64,000 nucleotides of DNA, taken from assembly GCF_039536325.1 (NCBI RefSeq), contig NZ_BAAAYO010000006.1, positions 248,001 through 312,000 on the forward strand, given 5' to 3'. This document shows, in pieces, positions 35,417-43,635 of this stretch. Source of the stretch: Paenibacillus_AB hodogayensis. Lineage in GTDB: Bacteria; Bacillota; Bacilli; Paenibacillales; NBRC-103111. Within the stretch, counting starts at the first letter, position 1; every line of letters starts with the position of its first letter. The notes under the pieces were generated by a model that worked only from the letters and a program-made list of their open reading frames with translations, made no database searches and was not told the origin of the DNA. Made by a program: the position numbers and the translations under genes.

Positions 35417-35472
35417 TTGTTATTACCCGTGAACGGAGGGTTGAAACGACACCGCAGCCGACGCAAGCCGGT

Positions 35473-36180
35473 TTACCACGGCAGCTTTCCCGCGCCCGCT
35501 TCGACGAATTGCCCGGAATTAAGCGGACCGGCCGTCCGACACCAGTCGAATACGTTTTCCGCCGCCTCATGCGGCTTCAAATCGGCATCGTGAGCGGCAC
35601 AGCCGGTCTGAATTTTCCCCGGATGAACGGCGCTCACGTGGATTCCCCTGCCGCTTAATTCCTGATGCAGGCAAAGCGTCAGCATATTTTGCGCGGCTTT
35701 GGCCATCCGGTAGGAATACGTAAATCCTCCCTGATTAAATTCGCCGGCAGCCGTCTTGGATAACGACGCCAATCTGGACGAAATATTGATAATTCGCGGA
35801 TTGGATGACCGCTCCAACATAGGCAGCGCTCCATGAACGGTACGGATAATGCCGGAGCAGTGTACGTTGAACAGCTCGCCGGTCTCGCGAGGAGATACGT
35901 TCGCGAAGCGGTCGGCGATGCCCGAGATTCCCGCATTATTGATCAATAAGTCGAGCGTTCCGGAGTGTTCGTCCAAAGCCGTTCTCATGGCGACCGTGCA
36001 GCCGTCGTCGGCGACATCGGCCACAATCGGACGGCACTCCGGCATTTCCCGGAGCAGCGCAGCCGCCGATGCGGGCGACCTGACCAGCGGAAACACCCGA
36101 TAGCCCCGGGCATAGAACAGCCGGGCAAGCTCGAAGCCCAATCCGCGGCTTGCTCCGGTGATGCATACGGTCTCGTTCAT
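35473..36180 (-). CDS. Short-chain dehydrogenase/reductase
   Basis: 235-residue NAD(P)-dependent oxidoreductase with complete SDR marks: CITGASRGLGFELARLFYARG (TGxxxGxG, cut here), LLINNAGISG, active Tyr and Lys in SYRMAKAAQN, and VSAVHPGKIQTG. Its ATG overlaps the UPF0316 stop by 4 bases, so the two are translationally coupled. It may still belong to the end of the sigma-54 operon upstream (63-base gap before the UPF0316 gene), but a GC-rich hairpin there speaks against full read-through. Substrate unknown. Confidence 0.9.
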   Translation of the reverse strand: MNETVCITGASRGLGFELARLFYARGYRVFPLVRSPASAAALLREMPECRPIVADVADDGCTVAMRTALDEHSGTLDLLINNAGISGIADRFANVSPRETGELFNVHCSGIIRTVHGALPMLERSSNPRIINISSRLASLSKTAAGEFNQGGFTYSYRMAKAAQNMLTLCLHQELSGRGIHVSAVHPGKIQTGCAAHDADLKPHEAAENVFDWCRTAGPLNSGQFVEAGAGKLPW

Positions 36181-36734
36181 AATCCAGCCTCCCTGTTCGT
36201 TGCGGAACGGTTGTCTTTCCGCATGGCCGGCGTCTTGGCCAAAAATCCGCCCCGATAGTATTTGGCATCGTACGATACGATAAAGGCGGTCGGGTCCAGC
36301 GCCACGATTTCCTGATAAAGTCGGGACTGTTTTTTACGCGGAATAATGATGGAGAACACGAGACTTTCCCCGTGAATGCCCTCGGCATGCCAGATCGTCA
36401 GGCCGTACCCCTTCGTCCGCAGCTTCCGGGCGATTTCCAAGCCGTCGTGCTTCAGAAAAATTTGGACATTGGTGAAACCGAGAGCCAGTCTTTCTTCGAT
36501 TTTGATGCCAATGAGAATGCCTGCCCCGTAGCCGAGGCAATAGACGATCAGACTGGCGGGCTGATCGAGGTGATCCAAGACGATTTTAAAGCCGATGACA
36601 TACACCATAATATCGATCGAGCTAAGCAGAGCGGCCCTGTAGCGATAGCCTTTAAGCGTAAAAATTTGGCGAACGGTCAAAACGGATACGTACACAATTT
36701 GAATGACGAGAATGGTCGCCAACGTGGACCACAT
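36177..36734 (-). CDS. UPF0316/DUF2179 membrane protein
   Basis: 185 residues. Two to three N-terminal membrane helices (ATILVIQIVYVSVLTVRQIF, then ALLSSIDIMVYVIGFKIVL and an IVYCLGYGAGILIGIKIE helix) are followed by a cytoplasmic DUF2179 domain (TKGYGLTIWHAEGIHGESLV, IPRKKQSRLYQEIVALDPTAF). DUF2179 domains resemble PII-like or nucleotide-binding folds, and the role is unknown. The ATG at 36734 has GGGGGGG 8 bases upstream, and the longer start at 36761 is not needed. Confidence 0.88.
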   Translation of the reverse strand: MWSTLATILVIQIVYVSVLTVRQIFTLKGYRYRAALLSSIDIMVYVIGFKIVLDHLDQPASLIVYCLGYGAGILIGIKIEERLALGFTNVQIFLKHDGLEIARKLRTKGYGLTIWHAEGIHGESLVFSIIIPRKKQSRLYQEIVALDPTAFIVSYDAKYYRGGFLAKTPAMRKDNRSATNREAGL

Positions 36735-36761
36735 GACGGATCGCCCCCCCAGCAACGGCAC

Positions 36762-36791
36762 CGGGGGAGCCCGCCGCAGCGAAGTCCCCCG
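36762..36791 (-). terminator. GC-rich hairpin after the alcohol dehydrogenase gene
   Basis: CGGGGGA (36762-36768) pairs with TCCCCCG (36785-36791). There is no T-tract, so it may only reduce read-through from the sigma-54 operon into the UPF0316-SDR pair. Confidence 0.4.
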
Positions 36792-36797
36792 TGTCCA

Positions 36798-37907
36798 TTA
36801 CAGCACAATGACGCTTCGACCCACATTTACGCAATTGCAGTCGTGGAACGAATCGAACGCGCGATTGATCTCCTCCAGCGGTATTTGCTCCAGCACGAGC
36901 TCGTCCAGCATCAGCTTGCCGTCCAAATAAAGCTGGGCGAGAGCGGCAATATCCCGGAGCGGGTGAACGTCTCCGTAAAAGCTCCCCTTGAGCGTTTTGC
37001 CGACACGGTGAAAGCCGCCGGCCGGAAGGCTCAGCTGCTTCTGCGGGTGATACGCTCCGACAATAACCGTCGTACCGCCTTTGCGCGTCGCCTGCCATGC
37101 GGTGCTGCCCGCGTTCGTATTGCCCGAGGCGTCGATCGCGAACTGCACCCCGTAACCGCCGGTCAGCTCCTTCAAGGCTTCGACCGCATCCTGCTCCGCT
37201 ACATGGACCGTGTGCGTCGCGCCGTAGGCTTTGGCCAGCTCGAGATTTTTCGGTTTTACGTCACAAGCGATAATCTTCGAAGCTCCCGCGATGCGCGCCC
37301 CTTGAATGGCATTGATGCCGACGCCGCCGATGCCGAAAATGGCCACCGATGAGCCGGGCGTCACCTTGGCCGCATTGACCGCGGCGCCGTATCCGGTCGC
37401 GACGCCGCAGCCCAGCAGCGAAGCTTGCACAAGCGGCATTTCGTCCGGGAGCTTGACGCAAGATCGCTCGGCCACGACCGTATATTCGGCGAACGTGGAC
37501 AACAGGGAGTAGTGATACATAGGCTTTCCTCCCTGGCTCAGTCTGGACGTGCCGTCCAGCAAAGTCCCGTTGAACATCGGTCCGAAGGCGGCCTCGCACA
37601 GATGCACCTGTCCTTGCTCGCAGAACGGACACGTCCCGCAAAACGGCACCCAGCTCAGCGCCACTTTATCGCCCGGTCGTACGTGGCGAACGTTGGATCC
37701 GACCTCTACCACGATTCCCGCGCCCTCGTGGCCGAGAATGGAAGGCGTCGGCGTCGTTTCATCCATCAGGCTGTTCAGATCACTATGGCAGACGCCGGAA
37801 GCCTCGACCTTGACCAGCACCTCGCTCGGTCCCGGCGGCGCCAGCTGCACCCGCTCGATCGTCAACGGCTTGTTCGCCTCTCTCATTACCGCAGCTTTCA
37901 TGTCCAC
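36798..37907 (-). CDS. Zinc-dependent alcohol dehydrogenase (MDR superfamily)
   Basis: 369 residues. Catalytic zinc ligands are in GVCHSD, GHEGAGIVVEVG and LLGCGVATGYGA; structural zinc ligands are in CGTCPFCEQGQVHLC. The cofactor fold shows GIGGVGINAIQGA followed by ACDVKPKNLELAKAYGA with the Asp expected for NAD(H). It oxidises a primary alcohol to an aldehyde, probably passing it to the aldehyde dehydrogenase encoded just upstream. The GTG start at 37907 has AGGAG 8 bases upstream; the ATG two codons later is too far. It is the last gene of the sigma-54-driven operon. Confidence 0.92.
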   Translation of the reverse strand: MDMKAAVMREANKPLTIERVQLAPPGPSEVLVKVEASGVCHSDLNSLMDETTPTPSILGHEGAGIVVEVGSNVRHVRPGDKVALSWVPFCGTCPFCEQGQVHLCEAAFGPMFNGTLLDGTSRLSQGGKPMYHYSLLSTFAEYTVVAERSCVKLPDEMPLVQASLLGCGVATGYGAAVNAAKVTPGSSVAIFGIGGVGINAIQGARIAGASKIIACDVKPKNLELAKAYGATHTVHVAEQDAVEALKELTGGYGVQFAIDASGNTNAGSTAWQATRKGGTTVIVGAYHPQKQLSLPAGGFHRVGKTLKGSFYGDVHPLRDIAALAQLYLDGKLMLDELVLEQIPLEEINRAFDSFHDCNCVNVGRSVIVL

Positions 37908-37937
37908 CGTGCATTCTCCTGTTCCGTCTGTAATTGG

Positions 37938-39425
37938 TTAGATTTTTACCCAGATCGATTTCACTTTCGTATACGATTCCAGCGAATGGACCGCGTATTC
38001 CTTGCCCCAGCCGCTTTGCTTCGCTCCTCCGAACGGGCTGGCAAAATCGTAGCAGCCGTACTTGTTGACGAACACCATTCCCGCCTCCAGCGAGTTCGCC
38101 ACCCGATGGGCGCGCGATACGTCATTCGTCCATACGCCTGCCGCGAGCCCGTATATGGAATCGTTGGCGAGCCTTACCGCTTCTTCTTCGTCCTTGAACG
38201 GAATGACCACGAGCACCGGCCCGAATATTTCCTCCTGCGCGATGCGCATGTCGTTGGAGACGTCGGCAAATATAGTCGGCCGCACGTAATAGCCGTCGCC
38301 ATTCGTGCCCTCCGTATCGCGCCGGCCGCCGGCCACGACGCGCGCGCCCTCCTGCTCGCCGATCTCGATATAGCGCAAAATGCTTTCCATATGCGCTTTC
38401 GTGCATTGCGGTCCCTGATCGCTGTCCGGATCGAAAGGATCGCCGCAGACATAGCTATCCGCAAGTTGAGCAAGACGCTCGACAAACGTTGCGTAGATGC
38501 TCTCCTGCACGAGCAGCCGGGTCGGCGCCGAGCACTTCTCCCCTTTATGCGTGAACAAGCCGTAGAAGGAACGTTCCACGGCAAAATCCAGATCCGGGAC
38601 GTCGGCAAACACGATATTGGGCGATTTCCCGCCCAACTCGAGCGTGACCGTCTTCAGATTGGAATCCGCCGAGTCGTGGACGAGCTGCTTGCCGACGGAG
38701 GTGCTGCCGGTGAAAGAAACCTTATGGACGTCCATATGCTTCGTAATCGCCGTACCGATGCTGCCGCTGCCCAGAATGAGATTGATCGTGCCTGGCGGCA
38801 GCACGGCCCTTTCGTGCAAAATCTCGAACAGGCGGATCGCCGTCAGCGAAGTCGCGCTTGAAGGCTTGAGCACAACCGTGTTGCCCATCGCCAATGCGGG
38901 AGCCAGCTTCCAGCAGGCCATGAGCAGCGGGAAGTTCCACGGCACGATTTGCCCGCATACGCCGACCGGCTCCCGTGTCGTATAGCTCAAGTAAGAGCCT
39001 TCCACCGGGCACGTCTCCCCGTAAAACTTATCGGTCCACCCCGCATAATAATCGAAAATATCCGCGCATTCCGGAATATCGTCCGCGAACGACTCCTTGT
39101 ACAGCTTTCCGTTGTCCAGCGACTCCAGCGTCGCGAGCTCCGCGTGATGGCTGCGGATCGCATCGGCGATCGCATGCAAGACGTTGGCCCGCTCCTTGCG
39201 GCTCATCTCTTTCCACGGGCCCGCCCGGAATGCGGCATTGGCTGCCTTCACAGCCGCGTCCACATCGTCCTTGCTTGCCCCTCCGAGTGCGCCAAGCGTC
39301 GCGCCGGTAGCCGGATTGATCGTTTCCAGCGTCGGACCGGCTCCCTCTACCCATTCCCCGTTTATATAAAGCCTCTTAGTCGTCTTCAGCCATTCGTTCG
39401 CCCAATCCAGACGCGCTTGCTCCAT
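37938..39425 (-). CDS. NAD(P)+-dependent aldehyde dehydrogenase
   Basis: 495 residues, full-length ALDH. Seen: PWNFPLLMACWKLAPALAMG, VSFTGSTSVGK, the Glu in LELGGKSPNIVF, the catalytic Cys in THKGEKCSAPTR, EEIFGPVL, and SPFGGAKQSGWGKE at the end. It resembles betaine/aminoaldehyde dehydrogenase-type enzymes in general layout, but the substrate is open. The start codon lies within the end of the upstream lyase gene (50-base overlap), where AAGGAGGAG precedes the ATG by 6 bases. It likely oxidises an aldehyde made in this pathway to a carboxylic acid. Confidence 0.93.
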   Translation of the reverse strand: MEQARLDWANEWLKTTKRLYINGEWVEGAGPTLETINPATGATLGALGGASKDDVDAAVKAANAAFRAGPWKEMSRKERANVLHAIADAIRSHHAELATLESLDNGKLYKESFADDIPECADIFDYYAGWTDKFYGETCPVEGSYLSYTTREPVGVCGQIVPWNFPLLMACWKLAPALAMGNTVVLKPSSATSLTAIRLFEILHERAVLPPGTINLILGSGSIGTAITKHMDVHKVSFTGSTSVGKQLVHDSADSNLKTVTLELGGKSPNIVFADVPDLDFAVERSFYGLFTHKGEKCSAPTRLLVQESIYATFVERLAQLADSYVCGDPFDPDSDQGPQCTKAHMESILRYIEIGEQEGARVVAGGRRDTEGTNGDGYYVRPTIFADVSNDMRIAQEEIFGPVLVVIPFKDEEEAVRLANDSIYGLAAGVWTNDVSRAHRVANSLEAGMVFVNKYGCYDFASPFGGAKQSGWGKEYAVHSLESYTKVKSIWVKI

Positions 39426-40779
39426 TGCGTTCTCCTCCTTGTATAAGCCATGCTTTGGGGTCCTTGCCTTGTCGCTCCGCCTCTTTCAACAAGCTTGAAA
39501 CGGCCGCGTATCCGTATGTCTCCTTCATCTCGACCACAAGCGGGATGAGGCTGCGGGAGTAAACCGCGCAGCGTTCCCGATTGACCGTTACGCCGCGGAG
39601 GCATTTGTCCGCGAACTGGCGAACCGCCGCAGCGAGCATCTGCGCCGCTTCGAGAACGTTGATGCCCGCCGCCGGCTCCCACACGTTCAGATTCAACTCG
39701 CCGTGCTCCAAGGCCGCCTGTACCGTCCGGTCGCAGCCGAGCACCTGAAAGCAGCATTGAATGAGCGTCTCCGCCACAACCGGGTTGACCTTGCCAGGGA
39801 AAAAGGAGGAGCCGGCCTGCACGGAAGGCAGGACGAGCTCGGCCAAGCCGGCCTCGGGACCGGACGAGAGCAGCCGGAAGTCTTTGGCCACTTTCAGCAG
39901 CGCTTGCGCCAGCAAAGCGAGCTGAGCGGACACTTCCGCCAAATCGTCCGGATTTTGCGCCGCATCGTATAAGCTGGCACGGTAAACGTAGCTCTCGCCC
40001 GTCGTCGTCCGCAGCTTATCCAGTATGATCCGGCGATACGACTCCGACGCCCCCAGGCCGGACCCGATAACGGTTCCGCCGAGATTCACTTGCCGAAGCT
40101 TCCCGAACGCCTCGTCGAGAGCGCCGGTTCTCCTGGCGAACAAGGCGGCATAGCCGCCGAACGTATCGCCGTAGGAGACGGACATGCCGTCCTGCAGGCA
40201 CGTGCGGGCGATGGTCCGCACGTCTGCGAATTCGGACGCCTTCACTTTCGCCAGCGCATGCAGCAAATCCAGCTCCCGCTTCAACCCGGCCCACGCCGAG
40301 ATAAGCGTCATGCGCATCGCCGTGTGGCAAACGTCGGATGTCGATTGCGACATATTGACATGCTCCACCGGATGAAGTGGCGCGTAGTCGCCCCGTTTCT
40401 TCCCGGACATGACGTTTCCGATATTGGCGATTACCTCGTTGACATTCATATTGACGCCGATCCCGCCGCCGCCATGCAGCACGTCGACCGGAAATTGATC
40501 GGCATACCGGCCTTCGATCAATTGCTCGCAAGCGGCTACGATCAGCTCCGCCTGTTCCGCGTTCAGCCCGCCTGCTCCCCGATTGGCCAGGGCTGCCGCT
40601 TTTTTGACAAACGCCAATGAGCGGATATAGGCCGGGTAATCGCCGAGCGGACGGCCGGAGAAGGACAAATTCCGGCAAGTCCGCAGCGTATTGATGCCGT
40701 AATACGCTTCCGCCGGGACGGCCAGCTCCCCGATCATGTCCTGCTCCAGCCTGAACGATCCGGATGAATGGTCGGTCAT
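39376..40779 (-). CDS. Aspartase/fumarase-superfamily lyase with altered active site
   Basis: 467 residues. The superfamily frame is clear: VPAEAYYGINTLRT, VNMNVNEVIAN, and the catalytic-serine loop GSSFFPGKVNPV (323-334). Substrate loops differ from true aspartases: GGGGIGVNMN (103-112) stands for G-x-G-T-S-T-N-M-N, SQSTSDVCHT for SQSTND-x-x-P-T, and RTCLQD (192-197) for RTHLQD, so the usual His is Cys. Such an enzyme would remove an amine or other group by beta-elimination from a related but non-aspartate substrate. Ergothionase and other amine-releasing lyases belong to this superfamily. The ATG at 40779 follows GGAGGG. Confidence 0.85.
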   Translation of the reverse strand: MTDHSSGSFRLEQDMIGELAVPAEAYYGINTLRTCRNLSFSGRPLGDYPAYIRSLAFVKKAAALANRGAGGLNAEQAELIVAACEQLIEGRYADQFPVDVLHGGGGIGVNMNVNEVIANIGNVMSGKKRGDYAPLHPVEHVNMSQSTSDVCHTAMRMTLISAWAGLKRELDLLHALAKVKASEFADVRTIARTCLQDGMSVSYGDTFGGYAALFARRTGALDEAFGKLRQVNLGGTVIGSGLGASESYRRIILDKLRTTTGESYVYRASLYDAAQNPDDLAEVSAQLALLAQALLKVAKDFRLLSSGPEAGLAELVLPSVQAGSSFFPGKVNPVVAETLIQCCFQVLGCDRTVQAALEHGELNLNVWEPAAGINVLEAAQMLAAAVRQFADKCLRGVTVNRERCAVYSRSLIPLVVEMKETYGYAAVSSLLKEAERQGKDPKAWLIQGGERNGASASGLGERMAEDD

Positions 40780-40795
40780 AAGTCCCTCCGCGCCT

Positions 40796-41929
40796 TTAGT
40801 CGGTACCCCAGATGTAGGCGTTCTTGATCTCGTATTTCTCCAGCATTTCCGGGTCCAGCTCGAACCCGAGCCCCGGCTTGTCCGACAGGACGAGGCAGCC
40901 GTCGCGGTCGATCATCACTTTCTCCTGCTGAACGAAATCGCGGCGTTCCGGCGTCCAGGTTGGCGGATCGAACGGGAATTCGAAGTAAGGGCATGTGCTC
41001 AACCCGCAGCTCAAATGCAGATTGGCCAGGAATCCGATGCCGTTGCTCCAGCTATGCGGCGTAAACCAGTGTCCGCCCATCTGCACCATGTCGGCAATTT
41101 TGCGAATTTGCGTAATGCCGCCCGTCAGCGCGACGTCGGGCTGGTACACATCGAGCGAACCGTGCCGGTACATTTCCCTGAAATCGTGCCATTCCCGATT
41201 CATCTCCCCGCCGGCGATGCGGATGCCGACTTTTTGACGCAGCGCAGCCATTCCGGTGAAATCATGGGACGGCAGCGGTTCCTCAAGCCAGACGACGCCG
41301 AGCTGCTCCAGCTCTTTGGCGACCTGATACGCCATCTTGACGTCCCATGTGCGCTCGACATCCCAGGGCATTTTCCAGCCTTGATTGGCGTCGACCATAA
41401 TATCCAGCTTGTCGCCGACCGCCCGACGCACCGCTTCCACTACCTTGATATCTTGGCGCGGGTCTTTGTGATGGAACCGGATCTTCATCGCCTTGAACCC
41501 TTGCTCGACAAAAGCTTCCGCACGCTCGGCCCGGACTTCCGGGGAAACGAGTTCGCCCGTCGAAGCATAAGCGGTAATCCGGTCGCTGCGCCCGCCAAGC
41601 AGCTTATACACCGGCATGCCGGTTTTTTTGCCCATCAAATCCCATAAAGCCAAATCCAGCGGCCAACAACGGCCGTAGTGAAAGTCGATATTGTCGATGA
41701 TCTGCGCATGCCGCTCGATGGCAAACGGGTCCTGCCCGATAAACAGATGCTCGTGCCCGGCAAAGCCTGTCATCAAATCGCCGGAGCCGATGCCGGTAAT
41801 GCCTTCGTCCGTATGCACATAAACGAGCGTCGTACCGAATTTTTTGCGCGGCGTCGGGTCCCAGGACGCATGAAACGGCGGCTCCAGCGGAATCATATAT
41901 TGCTTGATTTCGATCGATGTGATTTTCAA
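40796..41929 (-). CDS. Mandelate racemase/muconate lactonizing family enzyme (enolase superfamily)
   Basis: 377 residues. Metal ligands are D180 (DIMVDANQGW), E216 (VWLEEPL) and E242 (IAGGEM). A general base pair is K149/R151 in KAMKIRF on one face and D265 (YQPDVALTGG) with H292 (TPHSW) on the other, the MR-subgroup arrangement with KxR instead of the common KxK. It would abstract the alpha-proton of a carboxylate to cause epimerisation or dehydration. The start is TTG at 41929 after GGGAGAG. It lies 16 bases before the lyase gene and 28 after the importer's binding protein gene, so it acts on the imported compound. Confidence 0.9.
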   Translation of the reverse strand: MKITSIEIKQYMIPLEPPFHASWDPTPRKKFGTTLVYVHTDEGITGIGSGDLMTGFAGHEHLFIGQDPFAIERHAQIIDNIDFHYGRCWPLDLALWDLMGKKTGMPVYKLLGGRSDRITAYASTGELVSPEVRAERAEAFVEQGFKAMKIRFHHKDPRQDIKVVEAVRRAVGDKLDIMVDANQGWKMPWDVERTWDVKMAYQVAKELEQLGVVWLEEPLPSHDFTGMAALRQKVGIRIAGGEMNREWHDFREMYRHGSLDVYQPDVALTGGITQIRKIADMVQMGGHWFTPHSWSNGIGFLANLHLSCGLSTCPYFEFPFDPPTWTPERRDFVQQEKVMIDRDGCLVLSDKPGLGFELDPEMLEKYEIKNAYIWGTD

Positions 41930-41957
41930 CGGTATCTCTCCCTCGTTGTATTCTTGT

Positions 41958-42872
41958 TTATTTGATCAGTCCGGCTTGAATCAAAAACTGCTTGGCTACT
42001 TCCGCCGTAGGCTTCTTGTCCATGTCGACCTTGGCGTTCAGTTCCGACATCGTCTTGTCGTCGAGCTTGCCTGCCAGTTGGTTCAAAACTTCCGCCACAT
42101 CGGGATATTTCTCGATCAGCGATTTCGGGACGATCGGAGCGGCAAAGTACGGCGGGAAGTATTGCTTGTCGTCCTTGAGCGATTTCAGCTTCAGTGCCGG
42201 AATGCGCCCATCCGTCGCATAGGCGACCAGCACGTCGATCTTCCCGTCGGCCAGCGCCGAGAAGGCGAGCGAAATGTCCATTTCCTTAAAGTCCTTGAAC
42301 TTCATGCCGTACTTCTCCGTCAGTCCCTTGTAGCCGTCGACGCGGGCATAAAAGGCGGCATCCATACCGATCACCATGTCTTTGGAATGGGCTACGAGAT
42401 CCGAAAACGTGTTGAGGTTCAACGATTTGGCCTTATCTTCCTTCACGATAAGCGTAAACGTGTTGTTCATGCCTAACGGCTTCAGCCACTCGAAGCCGAA
42501 TTGCTTCTGATAGCCTTCCTTCGTCTTCTGAAATACGGAATCGGGGGTATCGTCGGCTTGCAGCGTATTTTTCAACACATTGATGTAACCTGTGCCGCTG
42601 TAATCGACGAACACCTGCACATCGCCGTCCTTCATACCCTGGTTCAGCACGGCGGAAGCGGCGTATCCGCCCTCCTTGATCGTAACCTGGTGCTTCGTTT
42701 TGTTTTGCAGCAGCTGCCCCATAATTTGCGCCAGCACATATTGCTCGGTAAAGTTTTTGCTGGCAACTACGATTTTCGTCGAGCTATCTCCGCCCGCCGC
42801 TGACTTGTCTTTCTGGGAACAGGCAGTCAGCAGAAGCGCGAAGCAAGCAAGCAGTACGAACCATTTTTTCAT
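41958..42872 (-). CDS. OpuC/OsmF-type (quaternary ammonium) ABC binding lipoprotein
   Basis: 304 residues with lipoprotein signal (LACFALLLTACS). OpuAC fold: VVASKNFTEQYVLAQIMGQL, the VFVDYSGTGYINVL region, GMNNTFTLIV, ATDGRIPALKLKSLKDDKQY and PIVPKSLIEKYPDVAEVLNQ. Proteins of this class bind betaines, carnitine, choline or similar onium compounds outside the cell. The aromatic cage residues (Tyr/Phe/Trp) cannot be assigned with certainty here. The ATG follows GGGAGGG by 6 bases. It belongs to the import module of the sigma-54 operon. Confidence 0.92.
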   Translation of the reverse strand: MKKWFVLLACFALLLTACSQKDKSAAGGDSSTKIVVASKNFTEQYVLAQIMGQLLQNKTKHQVTIKEGGYAASAVLNQGMKDGDVQVFVDYSGTGYINVLKNTLQADDTPDSVFQKTKEGYQKQFGFEWLKPLGMNNTFTLIVKEDKAKSLNLNTFSDLVAHSKDMVIGMDAAFYARVDGYKGLTEKYGMKFKDFKEMDISLAFSALADGKIDVLVAYATDGRIPALKLKSLKDDKQYFPPYFAAPIVPKSLIEKYPDVAEVLNQLAGKLDDKTMSELNAKVDMDKKPTAEVAKQFLIQAGLIK

Positions 42873-42915
42873 GGAAGACCCTCCCGATTGATATGTTATT
42901 TCTTGCGTGCTGCAC

Positions 42916-43617
42916 TTAGGCAGCTTTGGCCGATTTGTCTTTGACGTTCTGGGCCGCTTGCGGAAGCGGATTGCGCTTGCGGGTAGCCCGGGCTTCGAGC
43001 TTCTTCAGAAGCACTTCCACTACGATTGCCAGCAGCGCCGCCGGAATCGCGCCGGACAGCACCAGCTCCGGACGCATCAGCGTAACGCCGCGGAATATGA
43101 TTTGACCGAGACCGCCCGCTCCGATAAACGCCGCGATCGTCGTAATCCCGATCGTCCATATCGTCGCCGTGCGAATTCCCGCCATGATGACGGGCAAGGC
43201 AAGCGGAAGCTCGATCATCCGCAAAATTTGCCAGTTCGTCATGCCCATGCCGCGCCCGGCGTCCACCGTAGCCGGATTCACTTCCACGATGCCGGTATAT
43301 ACGTTTCTTACGATAGGGGCAAGGGCGTATAGAACGAGCGCGATAATCGTCGGCTTCACGCCGATTCCCACGAGCGGCATCAGAAACCCGAACAAGGCTA
43401 TGCTCGGAATCGTCTGGAACATGCCGGCGAATCCGATCACCCCATCCGCTACCTTCCGGTACCGGGTCAGACATATGCCCAGCGGAACCGCGATCAGGAT
43501 GGCGATAATCATCGACAGCATCGAAATATAAATGTGCTGCCACAAGCCGGTCAAGATCATCTCCGGCTGATCCCGGATGACGCCCCATACCGCTTCCCAC
43601 AAATTTTGCTCCTGCAT
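42916..43617 (-). CDS. OpuC/ProW-type ABC permease
   Basis: 233 residues, about six membrane helices. It has QHIYISMLSMIIAILIAVPLG near the start, FAGMFQTIPSIALFGFLMPL, and the ATPase-contact loop GRGMGMTNWQILRMIELPLA typical of glycine-betaine-type permeases, then IRTATIWTIGITTIAAFIGA. A basic C-terminal tail follows. GAGAGG precedes the ATG by 5 bases. It lies 18 bases from the ATPase gene and 43 from the binding protein gene. Confidence 0.94.
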   Translation of the reverse strand: MQEQNLWEAVWGVIRDQPEMILTGLWQHIYISMLSMIIAILIAVPLGICLTRYRKVADGVIGFAGMFQTIPSIALFGFLMPLVGIGVKPTIIALVLYALAPIVRNVYTGIVEVNPATVDAGRGMGMTNWQILRMIELPLALPVIMAGIRTATIWTIGITTIAAFIGAGGLGQIIFRGVTLMRPELVLSGAIPAALLAIVVEVLLKKLEARATRKRNPLPQAAQNVKDKSAKAA

Positions 43618-43635
43618 ACGAACCTCTCCTTTCCC

